Below, piece after piece: positions 11,267-22,817 of a stretch of 64,000 nt of DNA (position 1 is its first letter; each line of letters starts with the position of its first letter). The translations under genes were made by a program, and so were the position numbers. The DNA lies in contig NC_073637.1 of assembly GCF_029407905.1 (NCBI RefSeq), forward strand, positions 45,198,501 through 45,262,500, given 5' to 3'. The notes under the pieces were generated by a model. It saw only the letters and a list, made by a program, of their open reading frames with translations, did not search any database and was not told where the DNA came from. The DNA is from Bubalus kerabau. Its lineage: Eukaryota > Chordata > Mammalia > Artiodactyla > Bovidae.

Positions 11267-11599
11267 AACTAAATGAAATGGGAGCACAGAATATGAAAAA
11301 GAAAAAGTGAAACAAACTAAAGTAAAAGATCATCATATAATCCAGTTGTTTTTAAACATGACTGCTATGTTTAAAATAGAGTTCTATTATTTTTCTGTTG
11401 ACCAATCATGACACAGTGGTATTAAGTGAATAATAGTTATATAACCACAATAGTAAAAGATGTTTATCAGTTTTCACAATCAATAGCCAGACCAAAAAAA
11501 AAAAAGAAAAGATAATTACAATTGCAAGCCATAATGGGAACATGATTAACCTAAAAATATAAAATAATTACATAAAATGTAGGGGGTCCAGCAGAGTGA

Positions 11600-12160
11600 T
11601 GTGATAAGTGGAAGTGCATCCATGCACATGTTTTCATCCACCCAGTCAGTCTATGTCTTTTGGTTGATGCGTTTAATCTATTTACATTTATGGTAATTAT
11701 TGATACGTATGATCCTATTACCATTTTCTTAACTATTTGGGGCTTGTTTTCTGCAGGTCTTTTCCTTCTCTTGCATTTCCTGCCTAGAGAAGTTCCTTTA
11801 GCATTTGTTGTAAAGCTGGTTTGGTGGTGCTCAATTCTTTTAACTTTTGCTTCTCTGGAAAGCTTTTGCTTTCTCCCTCAAATCCCAATGAGAGTCATGC
11901 TGGGTAAAGTATTCTTGGTTGTAGGTTCTTTCCTTTCATCACTTTAAACATAATCATGCCATCCCCTTCTGGCTTGGAGAGTTTCTGTTGCGAAATCAGC
12001 TGATAGCCTGATGGCAGTTCCCTTGTAGGTTATTTGTCATTTTTCTCTCGTTGCTTTTAATATTTTATCTTTGTCTTTAATTTTTGCCAGTTTGATTATT
12101 ATGTGTGTCGGTGTGTTCCTCCTTGGATTTATCTTGCCTGGGACTCTCCGTGTAAAGGCA
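11600..12160 (-). mobile_element. L1 ORF1 C-terminus / ORF2 start fragment
   Basis: Translation of the minus strand gives an L1 ORF1p C-terminal domain (residues like 'IRLSADF' and 'ETLQARR' are visible) followed by a short spacer and the beginning of ORF2 ('SIITINVNRLN', the endonuclease start). Frames are broken, so it is a dead, old L1 internal piece. Confidence 0.82.
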
Positions 12161-12902
12161 GCTAACTTTTCATACCACTTTACCTTCCATGAACTCTGAC
12201 CACACCACAGACCTGCAAACAGTCTTAAGATAGCATCTACATCAACGCTCTAAGTGCTTGAATCCCTGCATTTCGCAAGAGGGATGGTTATCCACAGCTT
12301 TAGCGTATATTCAAGTCTGGGAAGGGCATAGTTCCCCTTGGTAGCACTTGCTTCCGGATACTTTTCAACAGAAATGACCTTTCTTAAGCTGCAATTCAAG
12401 CCCATGATTGCTGGCCTCAAAAGTGGTTCATTCTTTCAAGCTCTGGTTCACCAATGGCATTATATTTTTATTAACTATTTGCACTCCCAAGCAAAAAATT
12501 AAAAGTTAATTCCCCAATACCGAAGATCCCTGACACGTCAATATTTATCAAACACACACACACACATGCTGAGAGAGGGGAAAAGGTAGAGATTATGCTT
12601 GAAATCATACAGATCCCAGTGCTGTAATGAAAACAAATCACAAGACTTGTTCGTTGAGATCTCTGAAAAGGGTATTATTTTTTTATCAGGGTAGAAGTTT
12701 CAACTAGCAAGAGCTTTTCGTTTCCTCAATCTGAATAGAAACAAACAATAGAAAAGCAAAGTATAGTTTTTCAAATTGCAAAATTGAGCTCTCCACAGCT
12801 TATTTTCTCTCTCACTATTCTTCGTTTTCTGCAAACAAGTTCACTTTTGGTGTATAACGAGCTATGCCCGTATCTTTGTGGCCAGTGCCCATGTCCTACT
12901 TC
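12161..12902. other. Unassigned DNA with a short CA run
   Basis: No repeat body or exon recognised. A short (CA)n run lies at about 12551-12566. Confidence 0.45.
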
Positions 12903-13162
12903 TATTTTTTAAATTTTTATTTATTTATTAATGGCTGTGCTTGGGCTTCCTCTAGTTTGCTGCGAGCAGGGGCTACTCTCTAGTTGTGGTCCACGGGCTT
13001 CTTATTGCAGTGGCTTCTCTTGTTGCTGAGCAAGGGCTCTAGGGCATATGGGCTCATTAGTTGTGGTGCACAGGCTTGTGGAATCTTCCTGGACCAGTGA
13101 TCAAACCCACGTCCTCTGCATTGGCAGGCAGATTCTTAACCACTGGACCCCCAGGGAAGCCC
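12903..13162 (-). mobile_element. CHR SINE
   Basis: Antisense: 'ttatttattaatggctgtgc', 'ctctagttgtggtccacggg', 'ccactggacccccagggaag'. About 260 bases, with a deletion in the unique region. Confidence 0.92.
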
Positions 13163-13221
13163 TCCTGCTTCCATTTTAAGGAATAAGACTTCTTAATCAC
13201 TGTTCTCAAAATAGTTCATCC

Positions 13222-13345
13222 ATGTATTAAATACTTGCTTATTCATTCAGTAATTACTTACTGAGCTATGGCAGATACTCTACTAGGCAAAGGATGTAAA
13301 ATAGTGCCATCCACCCTCTGCCCTGGGAAAGTTTTGACCAGTTTG
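13222..13345 (-). mobile_element. L2 LINE 3' fragment
   Basis: Antisense L2-like 'ttattcattcagtaattact', 'gctatggcagatactctact', 'ccaccctctgccctggg'. Diverged. Confidence 0.55.
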
Positions 13346-13689
13346 TGATTTTTTTTTTTTAGTGAGAGACAATTTGCCTGTGTAGAACTGAATTTGATAA
13401 ATGTATTTTGAAAATATTCCACTGGAATTAAATTTTTTGTCAAATTTCATTTTTTACAAAATGAGAGACTTGTGTCTCCTGGCATAGTACCAGGGAGACG
13501 GCAGACACTGGGTGAGTAGCCATTTCTTTTTTTCTTGATGTTTGAAAATCAAGTCATCTATACGATGAATTTGGAGTCTTGACATTTTGAGCAAAGCAAC
13601 AGATTCCACTGGACTGAGGAGTTACCCAGTGGAGACTATAAGGGAATGAATGGCCTTTGGAGGTGGCCTCATCTAGCTTTCAGCCTTGG

Positions 13690-13862
13690 TCTCTCTGCCA
13701 CTCAGTTGAGAAGTAACAGCAAAGACGTTTTTTAAACTTCCTAAACCTTATCTGATAAATGGGAAAACAAGCACCTCTCCACGAAATTGTCATAAGGTTA
13801 CTTGAAATATAATATGTAAAATTTCATTCATAGGAATCTGGCATCAAGAATAGCTATTATTT
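13690..13862 (+). mobile_element. MIR SINE fragment
   Basis: MIR core-like 'acttcctaaaccttatctga', 'taaatgggaaaacaagcacc', 'attgtcataaggttacttga', 'aggaatctggcat'. Confidence 0.65.
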
Positions 13863-13927
13863 GATGTAAATTATCACCATCCCCAATTTGTCTGCTTCTG
13901 GAAATCAGTTTATTTATACAAATTGGA

Positions 13928-14206
13928 TTTTCCTTTTTTAAAATGTATTTATTTTTGGTTGCATTGGTTTTTCGTTGCTGCGTGTGGGCTTTCTCTCCTT
14001 GCACTGAGTGGGGGCTACTCTCCATTGCAGTGCAAAGGCTTCTCACTGTGGCGGTTCCTATTGTTGCAGCGCACGGGCTTCAGTAGTTGCGTCACACGGG
14101 CTTATTTGCTCCGCGGCATGTGGGATCTTCCCAGACTAGAGATTGAACCCATGTCCCCTGCATTGGTAGGCAGATTCTTTTCCACTGCACCACTAGGAAA
14201 GTCCCT
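13928..14206 (-). mobile_element. CHR SINE
   Basis: Antisense: 'tgtatttatttttggttgc', 'tgcgtgtgggctttctct', 'tccgcggcatgtgggatctt', 'caccactaggaaagtccc'. Confidence 0.93.
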
Positions 14207-14334
14207 AAAACTTGGATTTTCTTAAGGCAAAACATGTCTACAATTTTCAGCTAAACATCAAATTTGGAACTCCAAACAGAGGACTGTGGTAATTCTGGTA
14301 TCTTTGTCATTTTTCAAGACATTTTATGACAACC

Positions 14335-14560
14335 ACCTCTTCCCCCAGGAACCCTTCCCTGCCTTGGCAGAAAGAGGTTTGTACCACCGCAGGCCAGGGC
14401 ACATTCTTTCCATGGGATGGATCCAATCTCACTCTGTATTTATCTAACTTCCTTTTCTAAGAGGTTTAGCAAGTTTGGACTAGACTGTAAGCTCTTTAAG
14501 GTTCTCATTTATGTTTTCTCTCTTCAATAATATAATCCTCCCAGAACACTGCCACAATCT
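14335..14560 (+). mobile_element. L2 LINE 3' fragment
   Basis: L2-like 'caggaacccttccctgcctt', 'ctctgtatttatctaacttc', 'tagactgtaagctctttaag'. The last block is a typical L2 3' signature. Confidence 0.6.
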
Positions 14561-14829
14561 CTGGGATCAGGGCGTCAAATGCCTGGATCCATCCCAGGGA
14601 TAGGCATACCCCACGCTCAGTGTACTCACGTCAGCAGTGACTCTGTGGACACCCTGCTTTTGTGCGCCCTCAGTTACTGTTTCCCTTGAGTTACACGAAG
14701 CAAACAGCCAGCCTCCACTGTGGCACGATATATTCCACTTTGTAGAACCTATGACTGAGGGAGGCCAACGTCCCCCTCCAACCAGCTGACATTGCCTTTG
14801 GAAAATCTTCAATATAAAACAGTAGTTCT

Positions 14830-15120
14830 AGACTTCCCTGGTGTTGCAGTGAATAAGAATCTGTCTGCCAACTCAGGGGACACGAGTTTGACCCTTGATC
14901 CAGGAAGACTGCCCATGCTGCAGAGGAGCCAAGACCATGCACCACAACTAATGAACCTGTGTGCCACAACTGCTGAAGCCCGTGTGCCTAGAGCCTGTGC
15001 TCTGCAACTGCCCAGGCACCGCACCTAGAGACTAGTCCCTGCTGTCTGCTACTAGAGAAAGACCACATGCAGCAATGAAGGCCCAGCATAACCAAAAATA
15101 AATAAATAAAATGTAAAAAA
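14830..15120 (+). mobile_element. CHR SINE with TSD
   Basis: Sense copy from 'agacttccctggtgttgcag' to 'aaaaataaataaataaaatg'. The 10-base TSD 'cagtagttct' is at 14820-14829 and 15127-15136, confirming a retrotransposed insertion. Confidence 0.96.
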
Positions 15121-15576
15121 TAAAACCAGTAGTTCTTAAATCAGAGAGAGTCTTGGGCTCCTGAAAATCTGTTGAAGATGTAAGAACTCTCTTCCCGGGG
15201 ACAGGGGAAGTCATATAGCATTTTTACATACACATTTTTAATCGTGGATGACTCACAGACTCCTGGCAAACTTTCCCTATGCCCTTTTGGGAAATCCACC
15301 TAAGCTAGGAGAATTCAAAACAACACCTGAGTTCTTACTAGGATTTGAATCGTCTGTTTTTGTGAATCGCAAGAAATCCAGGAAAGCGGCAACTGCCTAA
15401 GAATTCAAATGTTGAGTCAGATCCTGAACAGCAGACTGTCTCTGCTCTGGGTGTCTCTTTACTGAGGGGGTGACAAGCCATCCACTGGGAACAGCCTGGT
15501 TGGTTTCCTCAGTCCCACACACTGTGTAAACTCCAGAAAATTCTCCATCTAAGAAAAAGAGCATTATGTGGGGGGG

Positions 15577-15628
15577 CACCCTGCGGTCGCAAAGAGTTAG
15601 ACTCGATTGAGCGACTAAGCACAGCACC
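15577..15628 (+). mobile_element. Bov-tA SINE tail only
   Basis: Only the 3' end survives: 'gcggtcgcaaagagttag', 'actcgattgagcgactaagc', 'acagcac'. A strongly 5'-truncated copy of about 50 bases. Confidence 0.85.
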
Positions 15629-17270
15629 CGGCGGTAACAAACATGGCATCTTCAGTGAGCAATGGTTCGAGGTCATTTTCTCATCAGCAGCAGTGAGCTT
15701 GAAATTGACATGCAAACCAAAAAGTTTAGGGAGCTCTGGGCAGCCTCCTATTGTTTTCTGATTGGTTCAGGGGAAGTTCCTGGGCGAATTTTTTGCCTCC
15801 AGCCTCTTGTTGAGTGACAGGAAAAGAAAAAAGGATCGTTTGAAGGCTCTCTGATTCAAACGTCCTGGACCGAATGCCAGGCGCTCCCTGCCCTGGAGAA
15901 AGCCACTCTGGTGCTAGTTTAGAACAAGAGTGTTTCCACTGTCTCCTAGAGCGGCTTTTCCCAATCATCCAGAGGGGGCGGATTTCAAAGCCGCTGACTT
16001 CATGCCCTTTTTAATCGGACTGCAAGTGTCCCCGTTTTAATCTGAAAACTTCCCCTCCATCTTCCACTTCTTCAACGCCTCCCCTAAAAAGCTGGTATTC
16101 TGGGTCACTGAAATGGTGTTGGGCTATTAAGCAGAGACAGGAGATCAGAGGACCAGTGGGTAACAGCGAACACAGCTATGGTATTCATGAAAGCTCAGGT
16201 TGCATGTTAGTGAAATGCTATAAAACATCAAAACCCTCAAGATACAGGGTTAAAGGCACCGAAATCCCTTCTGCAGTTTGCCTCGTGCAGCTGTGGACCT
16301 AAGAGTACCACGCCATTCCCATACTTCCATCATCACGCCGTCGTCCTTCAAAGACACACGCAGACTCACTCCTACACCACGATGTGTTCTCAGCGCTGAC
16401 TGCCCCATCTCTCCCTGATACCCTGGAGCCTCTCAGCCTAAAGCCTCCCGCCTTCCTGCGCTGGGGAGAGGGAGACAGTAATTAAGGTCCCTGAGGGCTG
16501 CTGCGGGCTGTACTTGGGATCTCAGCGCAGCTGCCTGCCTCCGTCTCCCCAGCCGCCCTCCCACATCTTCCGAGGAGACCGGCTGTGTGTGTGAAGGAGG
16601 TGCTGTTTCCCACAGCTCTGATCTAATTCAGCTGAAACTCAATCTCCGTGTGACCAACCTCAGCCAGCGCGCTCCCACTCGCCCAGGCTCCCCTCTCCCG
16701 GCTGTGTGTGCGCTGCCCATTGACGCTGTCAGTCCCGACGCCTCCCTTCCACCGCCCCTGGGTGTAGACTTACACGGTGTCGGTGGGCCAGCCTCAGGAG
16801 CTTGGCGGCTGCCCGGACGCTCACCCCTCATCCTCGGGGCTCCGAGGGGTGTGACACCCTATACCCGCCACTCAGCGGGTTGAATGGGGCTCGTGAGTTA
16901 TCTCTGGAGAAAAGGCAGTTGAGTCCGATGAGGCTGAGAACCTGAAACAGATGTAAAAGACATCAGGCTGAGTTTTCCGTGGATCTTCATCGCCCAGAAA
17001 GATTTATGGCCCCTTTTAACCCTCTTTTAACATCGGTTGAACTGGGCTTGTTTTATAGCAAGGAAAGAAACCTCGCAGTCACACAGAAAATCGCCAGAGC
17101 TCAGAGCCTGCCCCGGCGTCTGCAGATCCTTGCTTTTCTTTTTTCTTTGTCCTCTCTCCTATAAGCTCATCTCTTCGCCTCTGAATCTGGTGGGGACATC
17201 TCATCACCACCTCTTTATAACTCTCCATCCCCAGACAGCCCAAAACTACCAGTTGCTTTGACCCTGGCTG
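15629..17270. other. Repeat-free GC-rich stretch
   Basis: About 1.6 kb without a recognised mobile element, unusually long for this window and GC-richer than its flanks, with the CpG-rich core annotated separately. Open frames of 60-98 codons occur because of GC richness; none resembles a known protein. A first exon of a non-coding RNA or an enhancer would fit the composition, but no splice pattern can be shown. Confidence 0.45.
16561..16900. promoter_or_regulatory. Candidate small CpG island
   Basis: By hand count about 22 CpG dinucleotides in 340 bases with G+C near 60 percent. That gives an observed/expected ratio of roughly 0.7, above the usual 0.6 threshold, while flanking DNA is CpG-poor. 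Such islands usually mark promoters or regulatory elements kept unmethylated in the germline. No TATA box or clear transcription start is evident, and direction is unknown. Confidence 0.4.
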
Positions 17271-17396
17271 CATGCTTGCTAAGTTGTTCAGTCCTGTGGG
17301 ACTCATTGCCACCCCATGCACCTCCAGGCTCCCCATCCATGGAGATTCTACAGGCAAGAATACTGGAGTGTGTTGCCATGCCCTCCTCCAGGGGTT
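17271..17396 (-). mobile_element. Bov-tA SINE, partial
   Basis: Antisense: 'tgcttgctaagttgttcagtc', 'aagaatactggagtgtgttg', 'ccctcctccaggggtt'. The SINE head is missing, so only the 3' two-thirds is present. Confidence 0.9.
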
Positions 17397-17925
17397 AGAC
17401 CCTAAGTGGTGTTCAGTTTGGGGGAGTGCATCTTTATCCTGAACAGGGAAGTGATAAATAGCTCTTAGAAATGTGAAGATTGCAAGGAGCCAGCACAGTC
17501 CTGGCTTTTTTTGGGGGGGTGGCTAATTGTCACGTAATCATGTTACACTAGATCAGGCGCACTTTCTTTTGATGGTGAAAGCTTTGAACTTTGCTCTGCA
17601 CTTCCTGCAAGAAGAAGATTTCTACTTCGGGGCAGGGAGGCACAGGAAGGCAGAGGCTTGCGGGTGCCTTTTACAAGTCCTGTGAAGCGAAAGGGAAGGA
17701 GTTTACAAAGGCGTCATCATTAGGAATGATGTGTCATGGCAGGCTGGCACCTCCTAAACCTGACCCCCGCCCCCTCCTCCAGGGCAGCCTCAGGAACTTG
17801 GAGATTCAGCACTGAGCACCCAAGGCATTTTTCAATGCAAAGAAGCACAGGGATCTTTCCATCTTTTGTTAATTTTATTTCACACAGTGATGGGGAGGGT
17901 TGTTCTTTTTTTTTTTTTTTTAACA
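17397..17925. other. Unassigned DNA, no gene seen
   Basis: No repeat or exon recognised. It holds a G-run near 17512-17519 and a poly(T) run at about 17905-17921 just before the next SINE. Confidence 0.4.
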
Positions 17926-17940
17926 GTTATTACTTTTTAG

Positions 17941-18085
17941 TTTTTATACTTTATTAGGCTGCTACCTGCAGGATCTTTGAATTTTTTTGCAGCACATGAA
18001 TTCTAGTTTCTTGACCAGGGATTGAACCCTGGGCCCCTGCACTGGGAGCCCACAGTCCTAGCCACTGGACCACCAGGGAAACCCT
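17941..18085 (-). mobile_element. CHR-2-type SINE with TSD
   Basis: Antisense short CHR: 'caggatctttgaatt', 'cttgaccagggattgaaccc', 'agtcctagccactggaccac', 'cagggaaaccc'. An imperfect TSD 'gttattacttttt' (from 17926) versus 'gttactacttttt' (from 18086) flanks it. Confidence 0.9.
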
Positions 18086-18101
18086 GTTACTACTTTTTTA
18101 C

Positions 18102-18905
18102 AGAGTGATACATTTTGCATGAAAAAATTTATTTTGGCTAACAACCAACTCGCTTGCTTATCTCTTGATATAGAGCTGGTATTTTCCTCACCTCCTCCAG
18201 ACTCCCAGAGTCTGGGGCTTGCCATCCTGAAGAATCAAACCCTAACATCCAACATGGTGCAAAGAAACCCTCCATTAGAATTCAGTCTCTCTCTCCACAG
18301 TAGGTAGTTCTGACAAGTATAAGCGATACCTTGGGCGCCTAAAAACACTTCTACACTCATTCTGCTCCCAGTCAGGATGCATCATGGAGAGAAGGGTCAT
18401 GGAATGAAGAAACACCGTTTTGAAGGGGTGGGGGTGGGTGGAGATTCTACCCTGCCCAGGGAAAGAGGAAGATTCCTGCAGCCAAGCTCAGAAATAATAG
18501 TCTCCCTGAGTCCTGAGAAAAGTGCCCCGAATGTTAACACATCAATCTCAAGGAAACAAGCCCGGTTTTTACCGACTTAATTTCATATAATTATTTCAGA
18601 GTTTGAGTCTTTACAAGAAAGAGGGAGTGGAGGGAAAAGGTCAGAAAATTGAAGGGGACGAACAAAAGAGGAATGAGATTTTTTGTTGTTGTTTTGAAGA
18701 TTCCTGTTGCTCCTTGGTGCCCAGGGCTCCGTCTTGGCTTTCATCTTTTAGAAGCAAATGCACAGCACCCTCAACAGCACGTGGAGGCACTCCAAAGGTG
18801 CTGATTTCAGATTAGGAACACTATTTCCTGAACACTATTTCTAAGGAACACTTTAATAAGCTTTCTCTGTGTCTTGGGTCTTATAACACCAAGCGTGCAG
18901 TGAAA
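18102..18905. other. Unassigned DNA, no gene seen
   Basis: Mostly unique sequence without recognisable repeat or exon; purine-rich around 18610-18690. Confidence 0.45.
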
Positions 18906-18909
18906 TAAG

Positions 18910-19080
18910 GCTAGAAAATCTGAGCACCAGTACTAACCCCAGGCTAGTAAGTCCCAGCACAGTTTGCCCAAGTCATTAAGCTGCAGGGGACTCAATCACA
19001 TTTCTAAAATGGGGCTAATAATACCTCCCCTGCCTGCCTCAGAGGGTTATATATAGAAAACACTTTGAATGGTCAAAAAT
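18910..19080 (+). mobile_element. MIR SINE fragment
   Basis: 'gcccaagtcattaagctgca', 'tttctaaaatggggctaata', 'atacctcccctgcctgcctc', 'agagggtt': typical MIR core and 3' order. Confidence 0.75.
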
Positions 19081-19085
19081 GCTGC

Positions 19086-19629
19086 TATGTAACTATTTAC
19101 AATAGCCAAGACATGGAAACAACGTAAATGTCGACAGATGAATGGATTAAGAAGATGAGGTACATATGTAATACAATGGAATACTACTCAGCCATAAAAA
19201 GAACAAAATATGCCATTTGCAGCAACATGGAGGCAACTAGCAACGATCCTACTAAGTGAAGTGAGTCAGAAAGAGAAAGATAAATACCATATTATATCAC
19301 TTATATGTCAAATCTAAAATATGACACAAATGAACTTATCTATGAAACAGAAACAGACTCATGGACATAGAGAACAGGCTTGTGGTTGCAAGGGGGAGAG
19401 GGGGTGGGGCGGTGTGGACTGGGAGCTTGAGGTTAATAGATGCAAACTTTTACATATAAAATGGATAATCAGGGTCCTACTCCATAGCACAGGGAACTGT
19501 ATGTATTCAGTTTCCTATGATGACAAACCATAATGGAAAAGAATGTGAAAAAGAATGTGCGTGTGTATATATATAACTGAATCACTTTGCTGTGTGGAAG
19601 AAATTAATACAATATTGTAAATCAACTAT
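19086..19629 (+). mobile_element. L1 LINE 3' end
   Basis: About 540 bases of L1 (L1MA-type) in sense: 'tacaatggaatactactcag', 'ccatttgcagcaacatgg', 'agcacagggaactgtatg', 'aactgaatcactttgctgtg', 'attgtaaatcaactat'. Covers the end of ORF2 plus 3' UTR; no coding capacity. Confidence 0.92.
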
Positions 19630-19910
19630 CGGAGAAGGCAATGGCACCCCACTTCAGTACTTTTGCCTGGAAAATCCGATGGATGGAGGAGCCTGGTAGG
19701 CTGCAGTCCATTGGGTCGCTAGAGTCGGACACGACTGAGCGACTTCACTTTCACTTTTCACTTTCATGCATTGGAGAAGGAAATGGCAACCCACTCCAGT
19801 GTTCTTGCCTGGAGAATCCCAGGGACGGGGGAGCCTGGTCGGCTGCCATCTATGGGGTCGCACAGAGTCGGACACCACTGAAGCGACTTAGCAACAGCAG
19901 CAGCAGCAGC
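19630..19910 (+). mobile_element. Bov-A2 SINE, full length
   Basis: Two Bov-A units in tandem: 'ggagaaggcaatggcacccc' and then 'ggagaaggaaatggcaaccc', joined by 'ttcacttttcactttcatgc' and ending in a (cag)n tail. A 7-base TSD 'caactat' at 19623-19629 and 19910-19916 sits on the L1 3' end, so this SINE inserted into or beside the older L1 tail. Confidence 0.96.
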
Positions 19911-19984
19911 AACTATTTGTAGTATTTATGTGAGAGTAAGACACATAGAAATTGGTAGGTCAACAAAAAACAAAGGCATCATCT

Positions 19985-20138
19985 GGTTGACTTAAAATGC
20001 AAATCACACAGGCCCATCCTCTAGGAATTTTGGTAGAGTAAGTGTAGAATGGGCCCTGGAATCTGTATTTTAAGCAAGCACCTTGGGAGTGGCAGAGGCA
20101 GATAGTTCAGGAAAAAGGCAACTTGGAGAAGCACTTTG
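19985..20138 (-). mobile_element. MER5A-like hAT fragment
   Basis: 'atgcaaatcacacaggccca', 'gggccctggaatctgtattt', 'taagcaagcaccttggga', 'acttggagaagcactttg' match one arm and core of MER5A with moderate divergence. Confidence 0.55.
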
Positions 20139-21250
20139 TTTTGCAAAATGAGGACATTTCTCATCTTCCCACTCTCTGCCTCTGCTTCCACTGGGGCTGG
20201 GTGTGAGAATGAAGCCTGTTGCTTTCACATCCCTTCATTAATATTTCAGAATCTGCAGCATGAAGGACTGGAGAGAAACAAAGCAGAATGGAGGATTACG
20301 TTGATGGGTTTGGTTTCCCGTTAATGATGAGAAACATGCCTGTCTGCTCTGAGCAGATGATCAATTGATCCAGAAAATGTTGCACAAGTGTTCTCTGCTA
20401 AGCTACAGGGTCAAAGTCAACAATATAAAAGAAAATATACCTCTGTTTAGTTGAAAAGGACTTACGTTCAAGACATTGCTCAATAGGGCTGGTATGGGTT
20501 TCAGTCTGTCAAACGGCCCTGTTCATTTACTCAGCTTTCCATAGAATTCTGCCAAAGAGGACAATGAGGGAGGGAGAGAGATTTAGCTCTCGTGGTTGCA
20601 GTTTGTTTTTGCACCTGTGGATTTTTTTTTTAATGACAATCATTTAAGAATATCATGATACTATTTTTAAAGATAGTGGGTAAAATAATTTGTATGTGAA
20701 GTTGGGACAATGGAGTGAAGAATTTCTCATGAAAAAAATCCCTTTTTAATGACAGTTGCCTATTCTAGAATAAAGTGATAACAAAGAATGAAACTGAGGA
20801 AGAAGTTTCTAGAAAGATAGATTTCCCCTGGAAATCTAGGAGTAACTTTTCAACAAAGTCCAAAAAGATTTGTCTTGCAAATTTGTATTACTAGAATGAA
20901 CAAAAACATGAACAAAACTGGCCTCTGGGAAATCAAAATAGAGGACTCACAATCTACTCAGTTTACTCATAGAAAAACTCTCAAGTCCTTGTTCACAATT
21001 CTTTGCACACAGTTCTAACACACAGGCAAATGCACACATGCTTGAGTTTGTATATGTGTGTGTGTGTGAGTGCACTGATATTCTATGCCCAAGGTGAACA
21101 TTGAAAGTTAGAATTAAAGAATGTCTCAAAATGGGTTATATTGATAAAGAGAAGCAGTAGCTAATGACCTAATAAAAAGTATAGAGATAGTCAATTTAAA
21201 AGTTTACAAAATTTCAACAAATAATAGCTTACAAAAAATAGCCTTCAGTG
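20139..21250. other. Unassigned AT-rich DNA with a TG run
   Basis: No gene or repeat body recognised. A short (TG)n microsatellite lies at about 21053-21068. Confidence 0.45.
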
Positions 21251-21358
21251 AAAAAGAATCTAAAAAGGAATATATATATTCCTTTTTAGATTCTTTGAAT
21301 CACTTTGCTGTACACCTGAAAAACAACATTATAAATCAACTATATTTCAGTTTTTTAA
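21251..21358 (+). mobile_element. L1 3' tail carrying a fold-back duplication
   Basis: Right part is an L1 end: 'gaatcactttgctgtacacc', 'ataaatcaactatatttcag'. Left of it the L1-like 'gaatctaaaaaggaatata' is followed by its exact reverse complement, replacing the normal sequence before 'gaatcacttt'. See the palindrome entry. Confidence 0.8.
21253..21296. repeat. Perfect 44-base palindrome
   Basis: The 22 bases from 21253 (aaagaatctaaaaaggaata + ta) are followed without spacer by their exact reverse complement ending at 21296. Neighbouring bases do not extend it. The left arm matches L1 3' UTR, so the right arm looks like a fold-back copy. As DNA or RNA it could form a long hairpin. Confidence 0.97.
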
Positions 21359-22385
21359 AAAGTTTATCAAATAACTTCAGAACCACAAATATCTAGGACT
21401 GTTTTACCCCAAAAGATCTTCAGGGCCCCATTGCATGGCAGCAGAGTACAAAACCTTTGTTTACTATAATGCTCCCAGTACATCAAGAAAAAGTTAAACA
21501 TTTTACGTGCTAGAAAATTTCCATTCAAATGGTTAAGATTAAAGATGTTTCCATACTGAAAGAGGCAAATCCTTATCTTTCCAGAACTCTCACTTGTTCA
21601 GAAATAATTTTTTTCCCAAAGTTTCTGGGTCAGCAAGGTTTGTCTAAGGGGAGAGATTGGGGACGGGAGGCGGAGGAGGAACAGCTGTTTCGAGTTAAAC
21701 AAGAAGCATGTTAATGACAGCACAGGAGTCTGAGAGATACTTGGGTTTAGCCTGCTGGTCAAAGAAGTAATGGGCTAAATGGCTGAATGAAAACAGTTAT
21801 TCAAGGTCTGTGATAGTGGACATGAGTAGGGAGACAGAAGACAGCATTGATGAATGAGGTATCTATGGTATAAAATCATCTTCCCCTGAACTGCAGTAGG
21901 AAGTAGAAGACAGAGAAGAGGGGTGTGGAAACCATCAGCCTAACTCACCAATACTGGGCTTTTACGGAGAGCGCTTTCTGAGAAAGGTGATAACCTGAAC
22001 TGCAAATGGGCCATGGCAGGGACAAGAGGGGGAAAAGAGGATGTTTCCAGCTGGAATATTAATGATAAATACAAATGTCATGATTACTATGAAAGTTATA
22101 GGCACCAGAGACACTAAAAACAAAAAAAAGTAAGTCATTTTATCTCTACAGAGGTTCCCATAAGAAGGTCAGCAGGTCATGGCAGAAATTACCAGTTAAT
22201 AATCTTCGCATGTCTCTTATGCCAGCAAGATGCCTCTAGCCAGAGAGTGCCAGCCAGGGTCTCTCTTTGCAAGGAGACCCTGAGCTTACTGGGGCGGACT
22301 GGGAAAGGCCAGGAAAGAGGAGAAGTCCCAGAACTAGCCTTTCTGAGGAGTGGACAGAAATTGGCACCAGGTCCCCCACTTCCAC
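21359..22385. other. Unassigned DNA, no gene seen
   Basis: No repeat body, exon or RNA gene recognised in about 1 kb. Purine-rich patches near 21650-21690 and 22300-22330. Confidence 0.45.
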
Positions 22386-22560
22386 AGGCTTCCCAGGTGG
22401 TGCAATGGCAAAGAATCTGCCTGCAAATGCAAGAAACATGGGTTCAATCCCTGGAACCCATTCCAGTATTCATGCCTGGCAAATCCCATGAACAGAGGCA
22501 CCTGGTGGGCTACAATCCATGGGGTCTCAAAGAGTCAGATGCATTGAGCACATGCACACT
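22386..22560 (+). mobile_element. Bov-tA SINE with internal deletion
   Basis: Sense copy: 'aggcttcccaggtggtgcaa', 'gggttcaatccctgg', then directly 'cattccagtattcatgcctg'. The 'aagatcccctggagaagg' block is missing. Confidence 0.93.
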
Positions 22561-22817
22561 AGCGCTAGCTGGCTTCCCCACATCCTGCTTGCCTCTCAGC
22601 CCTGCACGTCCAACCCACAGAGCCTGAAGACTCCCCTAAACCTCCTACTGACTAGGGAGCTCTGTCTTAATTGAAATGAGACAGACTGAGCTCTCCCTGC
22701 TTTACCAGTGGAGATGTTGTGGGAAAAACACAATCAGAATTGAAAACTATTCTCATCAAGACACACCCTAATTTCAGCCCTAACCCTCTCCTGAGCCATT
22801 TGACCAGAAGTAGCTAC

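Noticed and set aside
19740..19910. Repeated 'ttcactttcacttttcac' blocks considered as a regulatory array (interferon-response-like)
   Set aside because: This is the standard linker of Bov-A2 and occurs in every copy in the window.
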